Of a stretch of DNA of 64,000 nucleotides, positions 45,736 to 52,742 are shown one piece after another. Made by a program: the position numbers and the translations under genes. Source of the stretch: Ruminococcus sp. YE71 (lineage in GTDB: Bacteria; Bacillota; Clostridia; Oscillospirales; Ruminococcaceae); assembly GCF_900119155.1 (NCBI RefSeq), contig NZ_FPIR01000009.1, forward strand, positions 88,546 to 152,545, in the 5' to 3' direction. The first letter of the stretch is position 1, and each line of letters begins with the position of its first letter. The notes below the pieces were generated by a model. The model saw only the letters and a list, made by a program, of their open reading frames with translations. It searched no databases and had not been told where the DNA came from.

Positions 45736-47175
45736 TTATCTTGTTTCTGCCCGTATGCTGATATTTTCGGGTCTCTCTACGGTTTTTACACCTATCTCCT
45801 TGTAGGTTCTCACTATCAGGAACAGTGCCACAGCAAATGTCAGAATATCCGCCAAAGGCATTGAATACAACACTCCGTCAAGCCCGAAGAATACGGGGAG
45901 CAACAGCGCAAGCCCCACTCCGAACACTATCTCACGAATGACCGAAAGTGCAGTAGATTCGAGCGCTTTGCACATAGCTTGCAGGAAAATGAAGCAGGAC
46001 TTGTTCACACAGGCAAAGATCATCATGCAGAGATAGATGCGGAAAGATTTGACTGCGAAATCGGTATAATAGCTGCTCTCATTTGCGGCGCCGAAGATAC
46101 CGATCAGCTGTTTCGGGAACAGCTCTACGATCAGGAGCGCCGCAGCACCGACACTTGCTTCTGCTATCAGAAGCTTTGTGAACAGCTCACGCACGCGGCT
46201 TTTCAGCCCTGCGCCCATGTTGAAGCCGACGATCGGGATACAGCCCGCCGCCATTCCGACTACAATAGAAATGACGATCTGGAAGAACTTCATCACGATG
46301 CCGACCACTGCCATCGGTATCTGCGCGTACTTCTCCTGCCCGAACACCTCGTCCATAGCACCGTATTTGCGTATCATGTTGTTGATCGCCGCCATAGCCG
46401 CGACGAGCGCTATCTGCGACAAAAAACTCGTCAGACCGAGAGTGAGCGTTTTCTTTGCGATAGTGCCGCTCAGCCTGAGATCACGCTTCGACGGCTTGAT
46501 CTGCTTCATGTTCAGCAGATACCACGCCGCAAGCAGCGCTGTCACGACCTGCCCGATGACCGTGGCGGCTGCCGCACCCATCATGCCCCACCTGAAGCCG
46601 AAAATGAAAACGGGGTCGAGTATCATGTTGATGACCGCACCTGCGAGCGTGGAGATCATAGCGAATCTCGGACTGCCGTCTGCACGGATAACGGGATTCA
46701 TCGCCTGTCCGAACATATAGAACGGTATCCCCAGCGAGATATAGAAAAAGTACTCCTGCGAATGCCTGAATGTCTCGGGATTGACCGTACCGCCGAACAT
46801 AGCAATTATACCGTCGCTGAAGATCAGATACACAGCGCACAGTACCAGTCCGCCGACAATGCTCATGATGACCGAATTGCCGACGCTTTTTCTCGCGGCG
46901 TCCTCCTCATGCTTTCCGAGACTGAGGCTTGCAAACGCGCAGCAGCCGTCACCGATCATCACGGCGATGGCAAGTGCTATGACCGTCAGCGGGAATACGA
47001 CCGTGTTGGCGGCGTTGCCGTAAGAGCCGAGATATGCCGCATTTGCAATAAAAATCTGGTCAACGATGTTGTAGAGCGCACCCACCAACAGCGAAATAAT
47101 GCACGGCACGGCGTATTTCTTCATGAGCCTGCCGACGGGCTCGCGACCCAGAAATTGATTTGCGGTTTCTTCCAT
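45736..47175 (-). CDS. MATE-family efflux protein
   Basis: 479 residues and twelve hydrophobic helices in two related halves (FAMISTLAGAVINMILDPVF in the first, VVGMAAGCIPIVGFNMGAGL in the second). This is the MATE/DinF-like NorM fold that exports drugs or metabolites using Na+ or H+. SD AAGGAGGAA. Between it and the preceding 79-residue gene lies a terminator-like hairpin. Confidence 0.88.
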   Translation of the reverse strand: MEETANQFLGREPVGRLMKKYAVPCIISLLVGALYNIVDQIFIANAAYLGSYGNAANTVVFPLTVIALAIAVMIGDGCCAFASLSLGKHEEDAARKSVGNSVIMSIVGGLVLCAVYLIFSDGIIAMFGGTVNPETFRHSQEYFFYISLGIPFYMFGQAMNPVIRADGSPRFAMISTLAGAVINMILDPVFIFGFRWGMMGAAAATVIGQVVTALLAAWYLLNMKQIKPSKRDLRLSGTIAKKTLTLGLTSFLSQIALVAAMAAINNMIRKYGAMDEVFGQEKYAQIPMAVVGIVMKFFQIVISIVVGMAAGCIPIVGFNMGAGLKSRVRELFTKLLIAEASVGAAALLIVELFPKQLIGIFGAANESSYYTDFAVKSFRIYLCMMIFACVNKSCFIFLQAMCKALESTALSVIREIVFGVGLALLLPVFFGLDGVLYSMPLADILTFAVALFLIVRTYKEIGVKTVERPENISIRAETR

Positions 47176-47189
47176 AAAAATTCCTCCTT

Positions 47190-47243
47190 AAAAAATACAG
47201 CGTGAGCCGCAAGCTGGATTTATGCTTTTGGCTACACGCTGTT
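47190..47243 (-). terminator. Attenuator-like hairpin between the 79-residue gene and MATE
   Basis: On the minus strand ACAGCGTG-(T)-AGCC pairs with GGCT-CACGCTGT (47230-47242 with 47197-47208), followed by ATTTTTT and directly by the MATE SD. It would reduce read-through from the upstream gene. No separate MATE promoter was identified. Confidence 0.6.
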
Positions 47244-47263
47244 TTGGTTTCTGTTCGGTTGTG

Positions 47264-47503
47264 TCAGTCGAGATAAGAGCCCACGGGGGCGCTGTTATAC
47301 TGCTTTTTCAGCTTGATGATGACCGAGCCGTCAGGCTGTTCGGTCTCATCGATGATCTTGTATTTGGTTCTGCTTTTATCAAGCTGAGCCTTATACTTAG
47401 CGACCTCCTCCTGCACGATCCTGACCGCGTAATCATGAGTGAGATTTTCGTTCAGCTGAAAATGCATGGTCTGACAGATACACGCTTCTTTGACTCTTTT
47501 CAT
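47264..47503 (-). CDS. Conserved small protein of unknown function
   Basis: 79 residues, MKRVKEACICQTMHFQLNEN at the start and KKQYNSAPVGSYLD at the end, with a C-x-C pair near residue 8. No catalytic motif or membrane helix. SD AGGAGGT. It has its own promoter with a leader hairpin and is co-directional with MATE. Composition and codon use look like a real gene. Confidence 0.7.
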   Translation of the reverse strand: MKRVKEACICQTMHFQLNENLTHDYAVRIVQEEVAKYKAQLDKSRTKYKIIDETEQPDGSVIIKLKKQYNSAPVGSYLD

Positions 47504-47514
47504 TGTGATCTACC

Positions 47515-47610
47515 TCCTGAAAAAAAATAAAAACGAGCAGCAATAACCGGACTTACGCGGGATGCTGCTCGTTATGATTTTATTATACCAGACTTTTCGG
47601 GATTTTTCAA
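47515..47610 (-). promoter_or_regulatory. Promoter with terminator-like leader hairpin
   Basis: On the minus strand TTGAAA (47605-47610), a 17-bp spacer and TATAAT (47582-47587). The predicted start near 47575 is followed immediately by a perfect 11-bp stem (47563-47573 with 47532-47542) and T5-A-T8, then the SD. Confidence 0.7.
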
Positions 47611-47767
47611 ATGGTATTTTTGCACAAAGTTTAAGTTTGCTCCCGAAACGAACCTGAACACGGCATAGAGCATATTTCGGACAAATGGAGCTTATGGAAA
47701 ACGAGCCCCCGAGTCAGAAATCAGCGAAGCCGCAGACACAGACTTTATTGCGACATTTATGTCCGCA

Positions 47768-47830
47768 TCACCCTTGATCTCCACTCTCCGACCTTCTTGA
47801 TGACTCGCGGAGTTCTTCAAATACTGTCAT
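47768..47830 (-). CDS. Possible 20-residue peptide or gene-start remnant
   Basis: GAGGTGTGCT precedes an ATG opening MTVFEELRESSRRSESGDQG. The first nine residues look like the start of a normal protein, and the rest does not. It is probably the 5' end of a gene lost by deletion. The DNA from 47611 to 47767 shows nothing I can name. Confidence 0.3.
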   Translation of the reverse strand: MTVFEELRESSRRSESGDQG

Positions 47831-47849
47831 AGCACACCTCACTTTGGGA

Positions 47850-48180
47850 TCAAAGACACATTCTGTAAATCGCCTCAACGTCCTTCGGCGTGAGGTCGGT
47901 AAAGCCGGGGCGCATTCCGTACTGACCGCAGGCTTTCTTTGCCATGACCGCGAAATCCCTGTCGTCAATGCCAAGATCGGACAGCCTGCTCTGCAAGCCG
48001 AGCGTGTCGAAGAAGAACGCCGACAGCTCGTGCTCCATCGCGCGGCAGACGGTCGCCTGAAAAAGCCGCCGTAAACAGGCAGCACCTTTTTCCGAACCTG
48101 CCGATCTCCTCATGCAGATGCTGAAGCTGATCCTTGCCGATATAAACCTTGGTCTTGTTCTCAAAAACGAAGTCTCTCGT
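47850..48180 (-). pseudogene. Iron-containing alcohol dehydrogenase, deleted and frameshifted
   Basis: Behind SD AAGGAGAG the frame reads (ACG)RDFVFENKTKVYIGKDQLQ, the N-terminus of an Fe-ADH whose ATG seems changed to ACG. After GRFGKR the frame changes (KKVLPVYGG is seen in another frame). A third frame then gives the C-terminus, FFFDTLGLQSRLSDLG ... DVEAIYRMCL. About 290 central residues are missing. The central piece at 45.3 kb is of the same family. Confidence 0.75.
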
Positions 48181-48209
48181 GGTGATCTCTCCTTATATGT
48201 TTTAGCTGT

Positions 48210-48728
48210 TTATTCATGCTTGTCATCTGTAAATATCCTGTCAACCACGATCTGAGCACGCTCCTGCGGTGTTTCTTTGTAACCACAGTAACCACACTTA
48301 GCCCACTTCATCAATATCCCGAACAAACCGTATGCCATGTAATTGCTTTCATAATTATCTATGGCGTTTTCGGTATCACTGTCTGTGACGATAGTTTCAT
48401 AAGCATTCAAAATTGCCCCGTGATGCCCCTGCGTAAAGACCAGCTCATTGACCTTGCGCATTGAATAGCAAAACTCAAAATATCGCTGCACACGGTAAAT
48501 ATCGCTGAGACTATGCTCTTTCAGTTTGTGATTTTTCTCGTATTCACGCCACCTCATGATCATATATTCGGTGAGTATCTCATCCTTTGATTTGAAATTG
48601 CGGAAATATGTTGCTCTGCCGATGCCGCCTGTTTCGCATAACTCGTCAACGGTGATCTTCTCGATATTCTTCTTTTTCATCAGCTTAATGAGGGCTTCGC
48701 CGTAAGCTGTTGTTACATAGTCTGACAT
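48210..48728 (-). CDS. TetR-family regulator
   Basis: 172 residues from the ATG at 48728 (SD GGAGGAAAC). The N-terminal HTH is KITVDELCETGGIGRATYFR. The C-terminal ligand domain contains the Cys-rich KWAKCGYCGYKE. A perfect palindrome upstream is its likely operator. It precedes the Fe-ADH pseudogene in the same direction, which suggests that gene was once its target. Confidence 0.83.
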   Translation of the reverse strand: MSDYVTTAYGEALIKLMKKKNIEKITVDELCETGGIGRATYFRNFKSKDEILTEYMIMRWREYEKNHKLKEHSLSDIYRVQRYFEFCYSMRKVNELVFTQGHHGAILNAYETIVTDSDTENAIDNYESNYMAYGLFGILMKWAKCGYCGYKETPQERAQIVVDRIFTDDKHE

Positions 48729-48751
48729 TATTTCTGTGTTTCCTCCCACGG

Positions 48752-48820
48752 TGATACTATTTCGCCAAATAGTATCATTTTCGCCTATATGATTGACTTG
48801 GCATGGTTGTGTGATATTAT
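48752..48820. promoter_or_regulatory. TetR operator palindrome and divergent promoter
   Basis: TGATACTATTT-CGCC-AAATAGTATCA (48752-48777) is a perfect 11-bp inverted repeat. A second partial copy (GTATCATAGTAT) lies at 48822-48833. Plus-strand TTGACT (48793-48798) and TATTAT (48815-48820) form a promoter toward the truncated hydrolase. Confidence 0.7.
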
Positions 48821-48832
48821 AGTATCATAGTA

Positions 48833-49378
48833 TTGACGGTCAATTACAAGCTGATGAAGGACGGTATCACAAAGCAGTATGCGGTCGATGAGGTCAAAGA
48901 TACTGTAAAATACATGAGTAACAACGCTGACGAGTACGGTATAGACAGCGATAACATTTTTATTCTCGGCTATTCGGCAGGCGGTTATCACGCCATGGCG
49001 GCAGCATTACAGCTGCACAAGGAAGGTATTAACGTCAGTGGGCAGATTCTCTGCTACCCATTTATCAGCGACATTTCAGAGCAGTACAGTGAACTGACCG
49101 ATGAACAGAAGAAAACAATTCCTCCCGCACTTTTTATTCTTGCGGGAGATGAACCTATCGGCAAGGGTTCGCCGGAATATAAGTCGGCACTTGATGATAA
49201 CGGTATACCGACGGAGCTTATCACCTATGACGGTGCGTTACACGGCTTCATCGAGGAAAATAATCCCGAATATGATAAGCTGCATTTCCATGACAGCAAG
49301 TCGCCCGAACAGGAGAAAATGGCAGGGCAGACAGAGGACGATATATATGCGTGGATCGACAAAATCATCAATGATTGA
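48833..49378 (+). pseudogene. Alpha/beta hydrolase lacking its N-terminus
   Basis: The open frame begins without ATG (TTG at 48833) and has no SD. It reads VNYKLMKDGITKQYAVDEV, then the nucleophile elbow LGYSAGGYH and the His in GALHGFIEE. In esterases of this type a signal peptide and the HGGG oxyanion loop precede 'VNYRL'; both are gone. The 5' part was probably deleted up to the TetR promoter region. Confidence 0.65.
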
Positions 49379-49384
49379 GAAAAT

Positions 49385-49566
49385 ATGACACAGCGAGGTT
49401 ACAAAACGAAGATCACTACGATACTGTTCGATTTGGACGGTACACTTCTGCCGATGGATAACGATGAGTTCACAAAAGGCTCGTATCATGTGGGCAGGAG
49501 TAGATCCCGACGAGTTTGAGCTTATTACATCTTATGAAAACTCCGCATACTGCAAGCCCGATCTTT
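49385..49566 (+). pseudogene. HAD hydrolase remnant
   Basis: MTQRGYKTKITTILFDLDGT begins a HAD hydrolase (DxD motif I intact). After DNDEFTKG the frame is lost. Another frame then gives WAGVDPDEFELITSYENSAY, an internal piece of the same family, so a deletion removed the cap region. It ends at the convergent thiazoline-hydrolase gene. Confidence 0.65.
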
Positions 49567-49571
49567 GCTTG

Positions 49572-50177
49572 TTATTTCTTCAGACTGTACCTGAAATCAC
49601 AGACCTCTCCACCCTCCGCGACGGTCGTTGTGCGCACCAGCTTTACGCCGAGCATATCAGCCATCACATAGTCGAGCCTGCACAGATACTTTGCGATCTC
49701 AGGGCAGCCCTCGTCCCTGCATATCTTACAGATACCGCACTCGCTGTAATCCATGCCGTAATCGAAGTCGGCGCATTTGGGCAGAACGTCCACCACCCAG
49801 TTGTTCTCATTTCTGAGCCTATGGCTTTCCTCAGCCCATTTTCGGCGCTGAGGCATTTTCTTTTCGTCAAGGTAATCCTCCGCCGTTCCCAGGCCTTTCT
49901 TAAACAGCTTTGAGGAGCTTACGGCGCTTTCGATGACCTTGTAGTTTTCCTCGGCTGAAAGCCCTGTGTGCCTGTTCATGGCGATGAAAAATATCCCCAT
50001 GAGGTACGAAGATACTAAATTGCTTTGAGACATATCCTTTGCCCTGAGCGTTATTTGCTTAAATTCGGCTTTTATATTCCTTATAGCCGGATCGGAAATG
50101 TTTTTCTGCTCTAAATACGGCTTTACCGACGTATAAAAGAAGTTCCCTATGAACCACGTTTTGAATGTATATTTCAT
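49572..50177 (-). CDS. L-2-amino-thiazoline-4-carboxylate hydrolase family protein
   Basis: About 201 residues from the ATG at 50177. The C-terminal half has the family pattern: DFDYGMDYSECGICKICRDE, then RLDYVMADMLGVKLVRT and EGGEVCDFRY. The founding enzyme opens the ring of 2-amino-thiazoline-4-carboxylate to give N-carbamoyl-cysteine. It overlaps the membrane-protein gene (ATGA) in an operon whose promoter carries a GTTAG-type operator. Ring opening of a thiazoline product would make biological sense here (inference). Confidence 0.8.
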   Translation of the reverse strand: MKYTFKTWFIGNFFYTSVKPYLEQKNISDPAIRNIKAEFKQITLRAKDMSQSNLVSSYLMGIFFIAMNRHTGLSAEENYKVIESAVSSSKLFKKGLGTAEDYLDEKKMPQRRKWAEESHRLRNENNWVVDVLPKCADFDYGMDYSECGICKICRDEGCPEIAKYLCRLDYVMADMLGVKLVRTTTVAEGGEVCDFRYSLKK

Positions 50178-50683
50178 TCCGCTTTTTCTCCTTTTTTCTT
50201 CGTAAGCAAATAAGCCTGCGCCGCACAGACCACAGAATACAGAAGCAGCCTCGCGCCCTGATTTTTGTTGTTCCATCCGCGGTCGTGCCAGCCGGCGCAG
50301 TCCTTTGTTTCGGGATAGAAGCGCTTGTAATATCCGCTCGTCATACAGAGAAACTGATCGAGGGCAATAATGTCGAACGCTTTTATTATGTACATGAACA
50401 CCGCCAGCCGCCTGAATGCTTCGGTGAAGCCAAGGCGCTCACGCTTTATCCTGTCGGCGGTGTCCTTCATCGCCCACGCAAAATATCCGCAGAAAGCTGC
50501 CGTCAGCAGATGTCCGAGCAGCTGCTTTTTCTTTGACGGCGCGGGGTGATCCTTGCCTGCCTCGTAAATATCCTTCGGCAGAAAGCGCAGCACAAGTTTC
50601 GGCGGCGCAAGATATGGGATGATAAGGACCAAAGCGCCCATTAAAGTGCTGACTGTCAGTGACTGTTTTATCGTTTTTCTCAT
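50174..50683 (-). CDS. Hypothetical membrane protein
   Basis: About 169 residues from the ATG at 50683. There are four hydrophobic segments (STLMGALVLIIPYL, LLTAAFCGYFAWAM, LAVFMYIIKAFDIIALD, LLLYSVVCAAQAYL) and a short Lys-rich tail. The loop GYYKRFYPETKDCAGWHDRG is distinctive but I do not recognise the family. Its position between the esterase and thiazoline-hydrolase genes suggests a shared process. Confidence 0.7.
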   Translation of the reverse strand: MRKTIKQSLTVSTLMGALVLIIPYLAPPKLVLRFLPKDIYEAGKDHPAPSKKKQLLGHLLTAAFCGYFAWAMKDTADRIKRERLGFTEAFRRLAVFMYIIKAFDIIALDQFLCMTSGYYKRFYPETKDCAGWHDRGWNNKNQGARLLLYSVVCAAQAYLLTKKKGEKAE

Positions 50684-50733
50684 CTTTTTTCTCCAATAGG
50701 TCAATACAGCACGATGATCATGCTTTGCCGAAA

Positions 50734-51696
50734 TTATTTACCGTTTATTAGCTCCATTATCTCATCAAACGCAGGCTTGCAGCCGGGTATGAAGTATTGC
50801 AGAGCATAGCAGTGGTGCATACCCTTTCCGACATGAAAAATGCAGTCCGCGCCCGCCTTTTTGTAGCTTTCCGCATAGCTTGGTGCAAAGGCATAGAGCG
50901 TCTCATGGCTGCCGTAGTAGAAATGAGTCACGGGTGCGTTTCGGAAATCTCCGTAAGCGGTGGCGAGATATTTTTCCGGAATATCGCGTCCGTGACACAT
51001 TATCTCCCGCGCAAGCTCCATGTAAGAGGCTGGTATCATAATGTCCTTTTTCTCCAGCCTTCGTATGCGTTCGCGTTCCTTATCGTTCACAGGTACACTG
51101 CCCGGCGAAACAGGTATCAGCAGACCCGGCATGGGGATATTTTCGCCGCTGTCATTTCGCTCATTAATGTATGTGATAAGGTCGAGCAGCAGCGCACCGC
51201 CCGATGAAAAACCTAAAAACACGATATTTTCCGGCTTATAAAAGCGCAGCATTTTTGTGTAGCACTCAGATATCATCTGCACGTTTTCAAGAATATCGTG
51301 CTCGTGGCAAAGCGGATAATAGGGGAACCACACATCACGCTTTGTTGTCTGAGCGATCTTGCGGCAAAGCCCGATATCCCCTTTGTCGGAGCCGAGTATC
51401 ATTCCGCCGCCGAACACAAAGAGTATCGCACCTTTTTGCCGTTTCGTTCGTATGTCAGTCTCGACACAGTGATACTTTCCTCCGATAAGATGATCGGTAT
51501 AATGCGCCTTATTATCACCAGGTATTATCTGAAAGCTGCGCTTTTGATTCATTTTCGCCGCCTTTGCAAGGACTTCTTCCTTTGTACCCACAAGGCTCTG
51601 CTTCATTTTCATTTTTGTGACAATGAACTTTGTCAGATCATACAGCATATTCCCCCGCGCGTCGGGTGCGCTGACCAATTTGATTTTTTCACTCAT
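50734..51696 (-). CDS. Alpha/beta hydrolase (HSL-type esterase)
   Basis: 320 residues. The oxyanion loop is FVFGGGMILG (HGGG variant), the nucleophile elbow is GFSSGGALL, and the candidate His is in GKGMHHCYAL. It is a cytoplasmic carboxylesterase-like enzyme. First full-length gene of the operon with the thiazoline hydrolase; a MITE lies between it and the promoter. Siderophore-esterase-like processing is possible but not shown. Confidence 0.8.
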   Translation of the reverse strand: MSEKIKLVSAPDARGNMLYDLTKFIVTKMKMKQSLVGTKEEVLAKAAKMNQKRSFQIIPGDNKAHYTDHLIGGKYHCVETDIRTKRQKGAILFVFGGGMILGSDKGDIGLCRKIAQTTKRDVWFPYYPLCHEHDILENVQMISECYTKMLRFYKPENIVFLGFSSGGALLLDLITYINERNDSGENIPMPGLLIPVSPGSVPVNDKERERIRRLEKKDIMIPASYMELAREIMCHGRDIPEKYLATAYGDFRNAPVTHFYYGSHETLYAFAPSYAESYKKAGADCIFHVGKGMHHCYALQYFIPGCKPAFDEIMELINGK

Positions 51697-51737
51697 TTTT
51701 ATACCTCGTTTCTGCTCTGTTATTCCACGCCGCTTTT

Positions 51738-51821
51738 AAGGCAATACCGCACAACCATTGTGCGTCAGATACAAGCAAATGACTTGCAAAGGCGAAGACG
51801 GTGGTTGCGCGGTGTTGCCTT
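51738..51821. repeat. MITE-like repeat, copy 2
   Basis: An 84-bp element with 20-bp terminal inverted repeats (AAGGCAATACCGCACAACCA against AAGGCAACACCGCGCAACCA, 2 mismatches), flanked by TTAA on each side. It encodes nothing. It sits in the transcribed leader between a small reading frame and the esterase gene. Confidence 0.75.
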
Positions 51822-51860
51822 AATTATCCATTTGTGCTGTTCAAAATATGATTTGATCTT

Positions 51861-51917
51861 TTAAAAGTTCTCCTTACTAAGATCATGCTCTATCTTGCAA
51901 GCGTCTTCGGCTGACAT
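51861..51917 (-). CDS. 18-residue leader peptide candidate
   Basis: GAAAGCAGG precedes an ATG opening MSAEDACKIEHDLSKENF, ending in TAA. It is the first frame after the promoter at 51964-51992. It may be the original start of the operon's first gene before MITE insertion, or a leader peptide. Confidence 0.35.
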   Translation of the reverse strand: MSAEDACKIEHDLSKENF

Positions 51918-51938
51918 GGCTGCACCTGCTTTCATTCG

Positions 51939-51992
51939 GTTAGTTCAAGCTAACCGCAGATATATAATACCACAAGCCGAACTGTTTGTCAA
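51939..51992 (-). promoter_or_regulatory. Promoter with GTTAG-type operator (site E)
   Basis: On the minus strand TTGACA (51987-51992), a 17-bp spacer and TATTAT (51964-51969), then GTTAGCTTGAACTAAC (51939-51954) overlapping the expected start. It drives the esterase, membrane protein and thiazoline-hydrolase genes. Confidence 0.78.
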
Positions 51993-52047
51993 CCGCATTT
52001 CTTGCAAAATGCTATGAATATTCAGAAATTTAATGATCAAAATGCAC

Positions 52048-52076
52048 TTGACAAACTTTGTGGGGTGTGCTATAAT
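52048..52076 (+). promoter_or_regulatory. Promoter of TetR and first ABC pair
   Basis: TTGACA (52048-52053), 17-bp spacer, TATAAT (52071-52076): consensus. No GTTAG-type dyad adjoins it; TGAATATTCA at 52015-52024 is the only nearby palindrome. Confidence 0.75.
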
Positions 52077-52142
52077 ACTCTTGCGACTATTTTTATATTT
52101 TCGGTCGCTTTAATTTCAAATGTGGTATGTAAAGGAGGAAAT

Positions 52143-52742
52143 ATGTCACCAAAATTATTTTCTATCGCCGAAAAGGAGCAGCTTCGTGAGAAAATGTTCC
52201 TGTCGGGGCTGGAGCTGCTGAAAGAGTACGGCATGACGCATATGTCGGTGGAGAAGATCGCTGCCGCTGCGGGGATCGGCAAGAGCACGTTTTACAACTT
52301 CTTTATGTCGAAGGAGGATTTTGTGATCCGTCTCATAGAGTTCAACCGCAGCCGTTTCTGGCAGGCTGTCTCGGATATGCTGGGAGAACGCGAAATGCTG
52401 ACAATCGCCGAGAGCAAACAAGTGCTGACAATGATAATCAACAACAAGGACAGCGTTTATCAGTACCTCACGCCCGAGGACGAGGAAAAGCTCGCCGCCG
52501 CAAGCCCCGACAAGAACAAGCTCGATATCGACGAGGAGACCGAAACGCTCAAAAGGCTGTTCGGTTACTTCGAGGGCGTGCGCGGGGACGTTGACTATGG
52601 CGTGGTGTCGAACCTGCTGAAAATACTCGCGCTGACCGCCGAGAACAAAGCCATTCTCCACGAAAGCGCGTATGATCGCACGCAGGACAAGCTGTTCGGG
52701 CTGCTTTTCGGCTGCATTTTTGAGGAGGGTCAATATGAGTAA
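52143..52742 (+). CDS. TetR-family regulator
   Basis: 199 residues from the ATG at 52143 (SD AAAGGAGGAA); the longer frame from 52002 lacks one. HTH: MSVEKIAAAAGIGKSTFYNF. The C-terminal domain is Glu/Lys-rich. It overlaps the first ABC gene, so it probably regulates that transporter pair and itself. Confidence 0.85.
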   Translation: MSPKLFSIAEKEQLREKMFLSGLELLKEYGMTHMSVEKIAAAAGIGKSTFYNFFMSKEDFVIRLIEFNRSRFWQAVSDMLGEREMLTIAESKQVLTMIINNKDSVYQYLTPEDEEKLAAASPDKNKLDIDEETETLKRLFGYFEGVRGDVDYGVVSNLLKILALTAENKAILHESAYDRTQDKLFGLLFGCIFEEGQYE

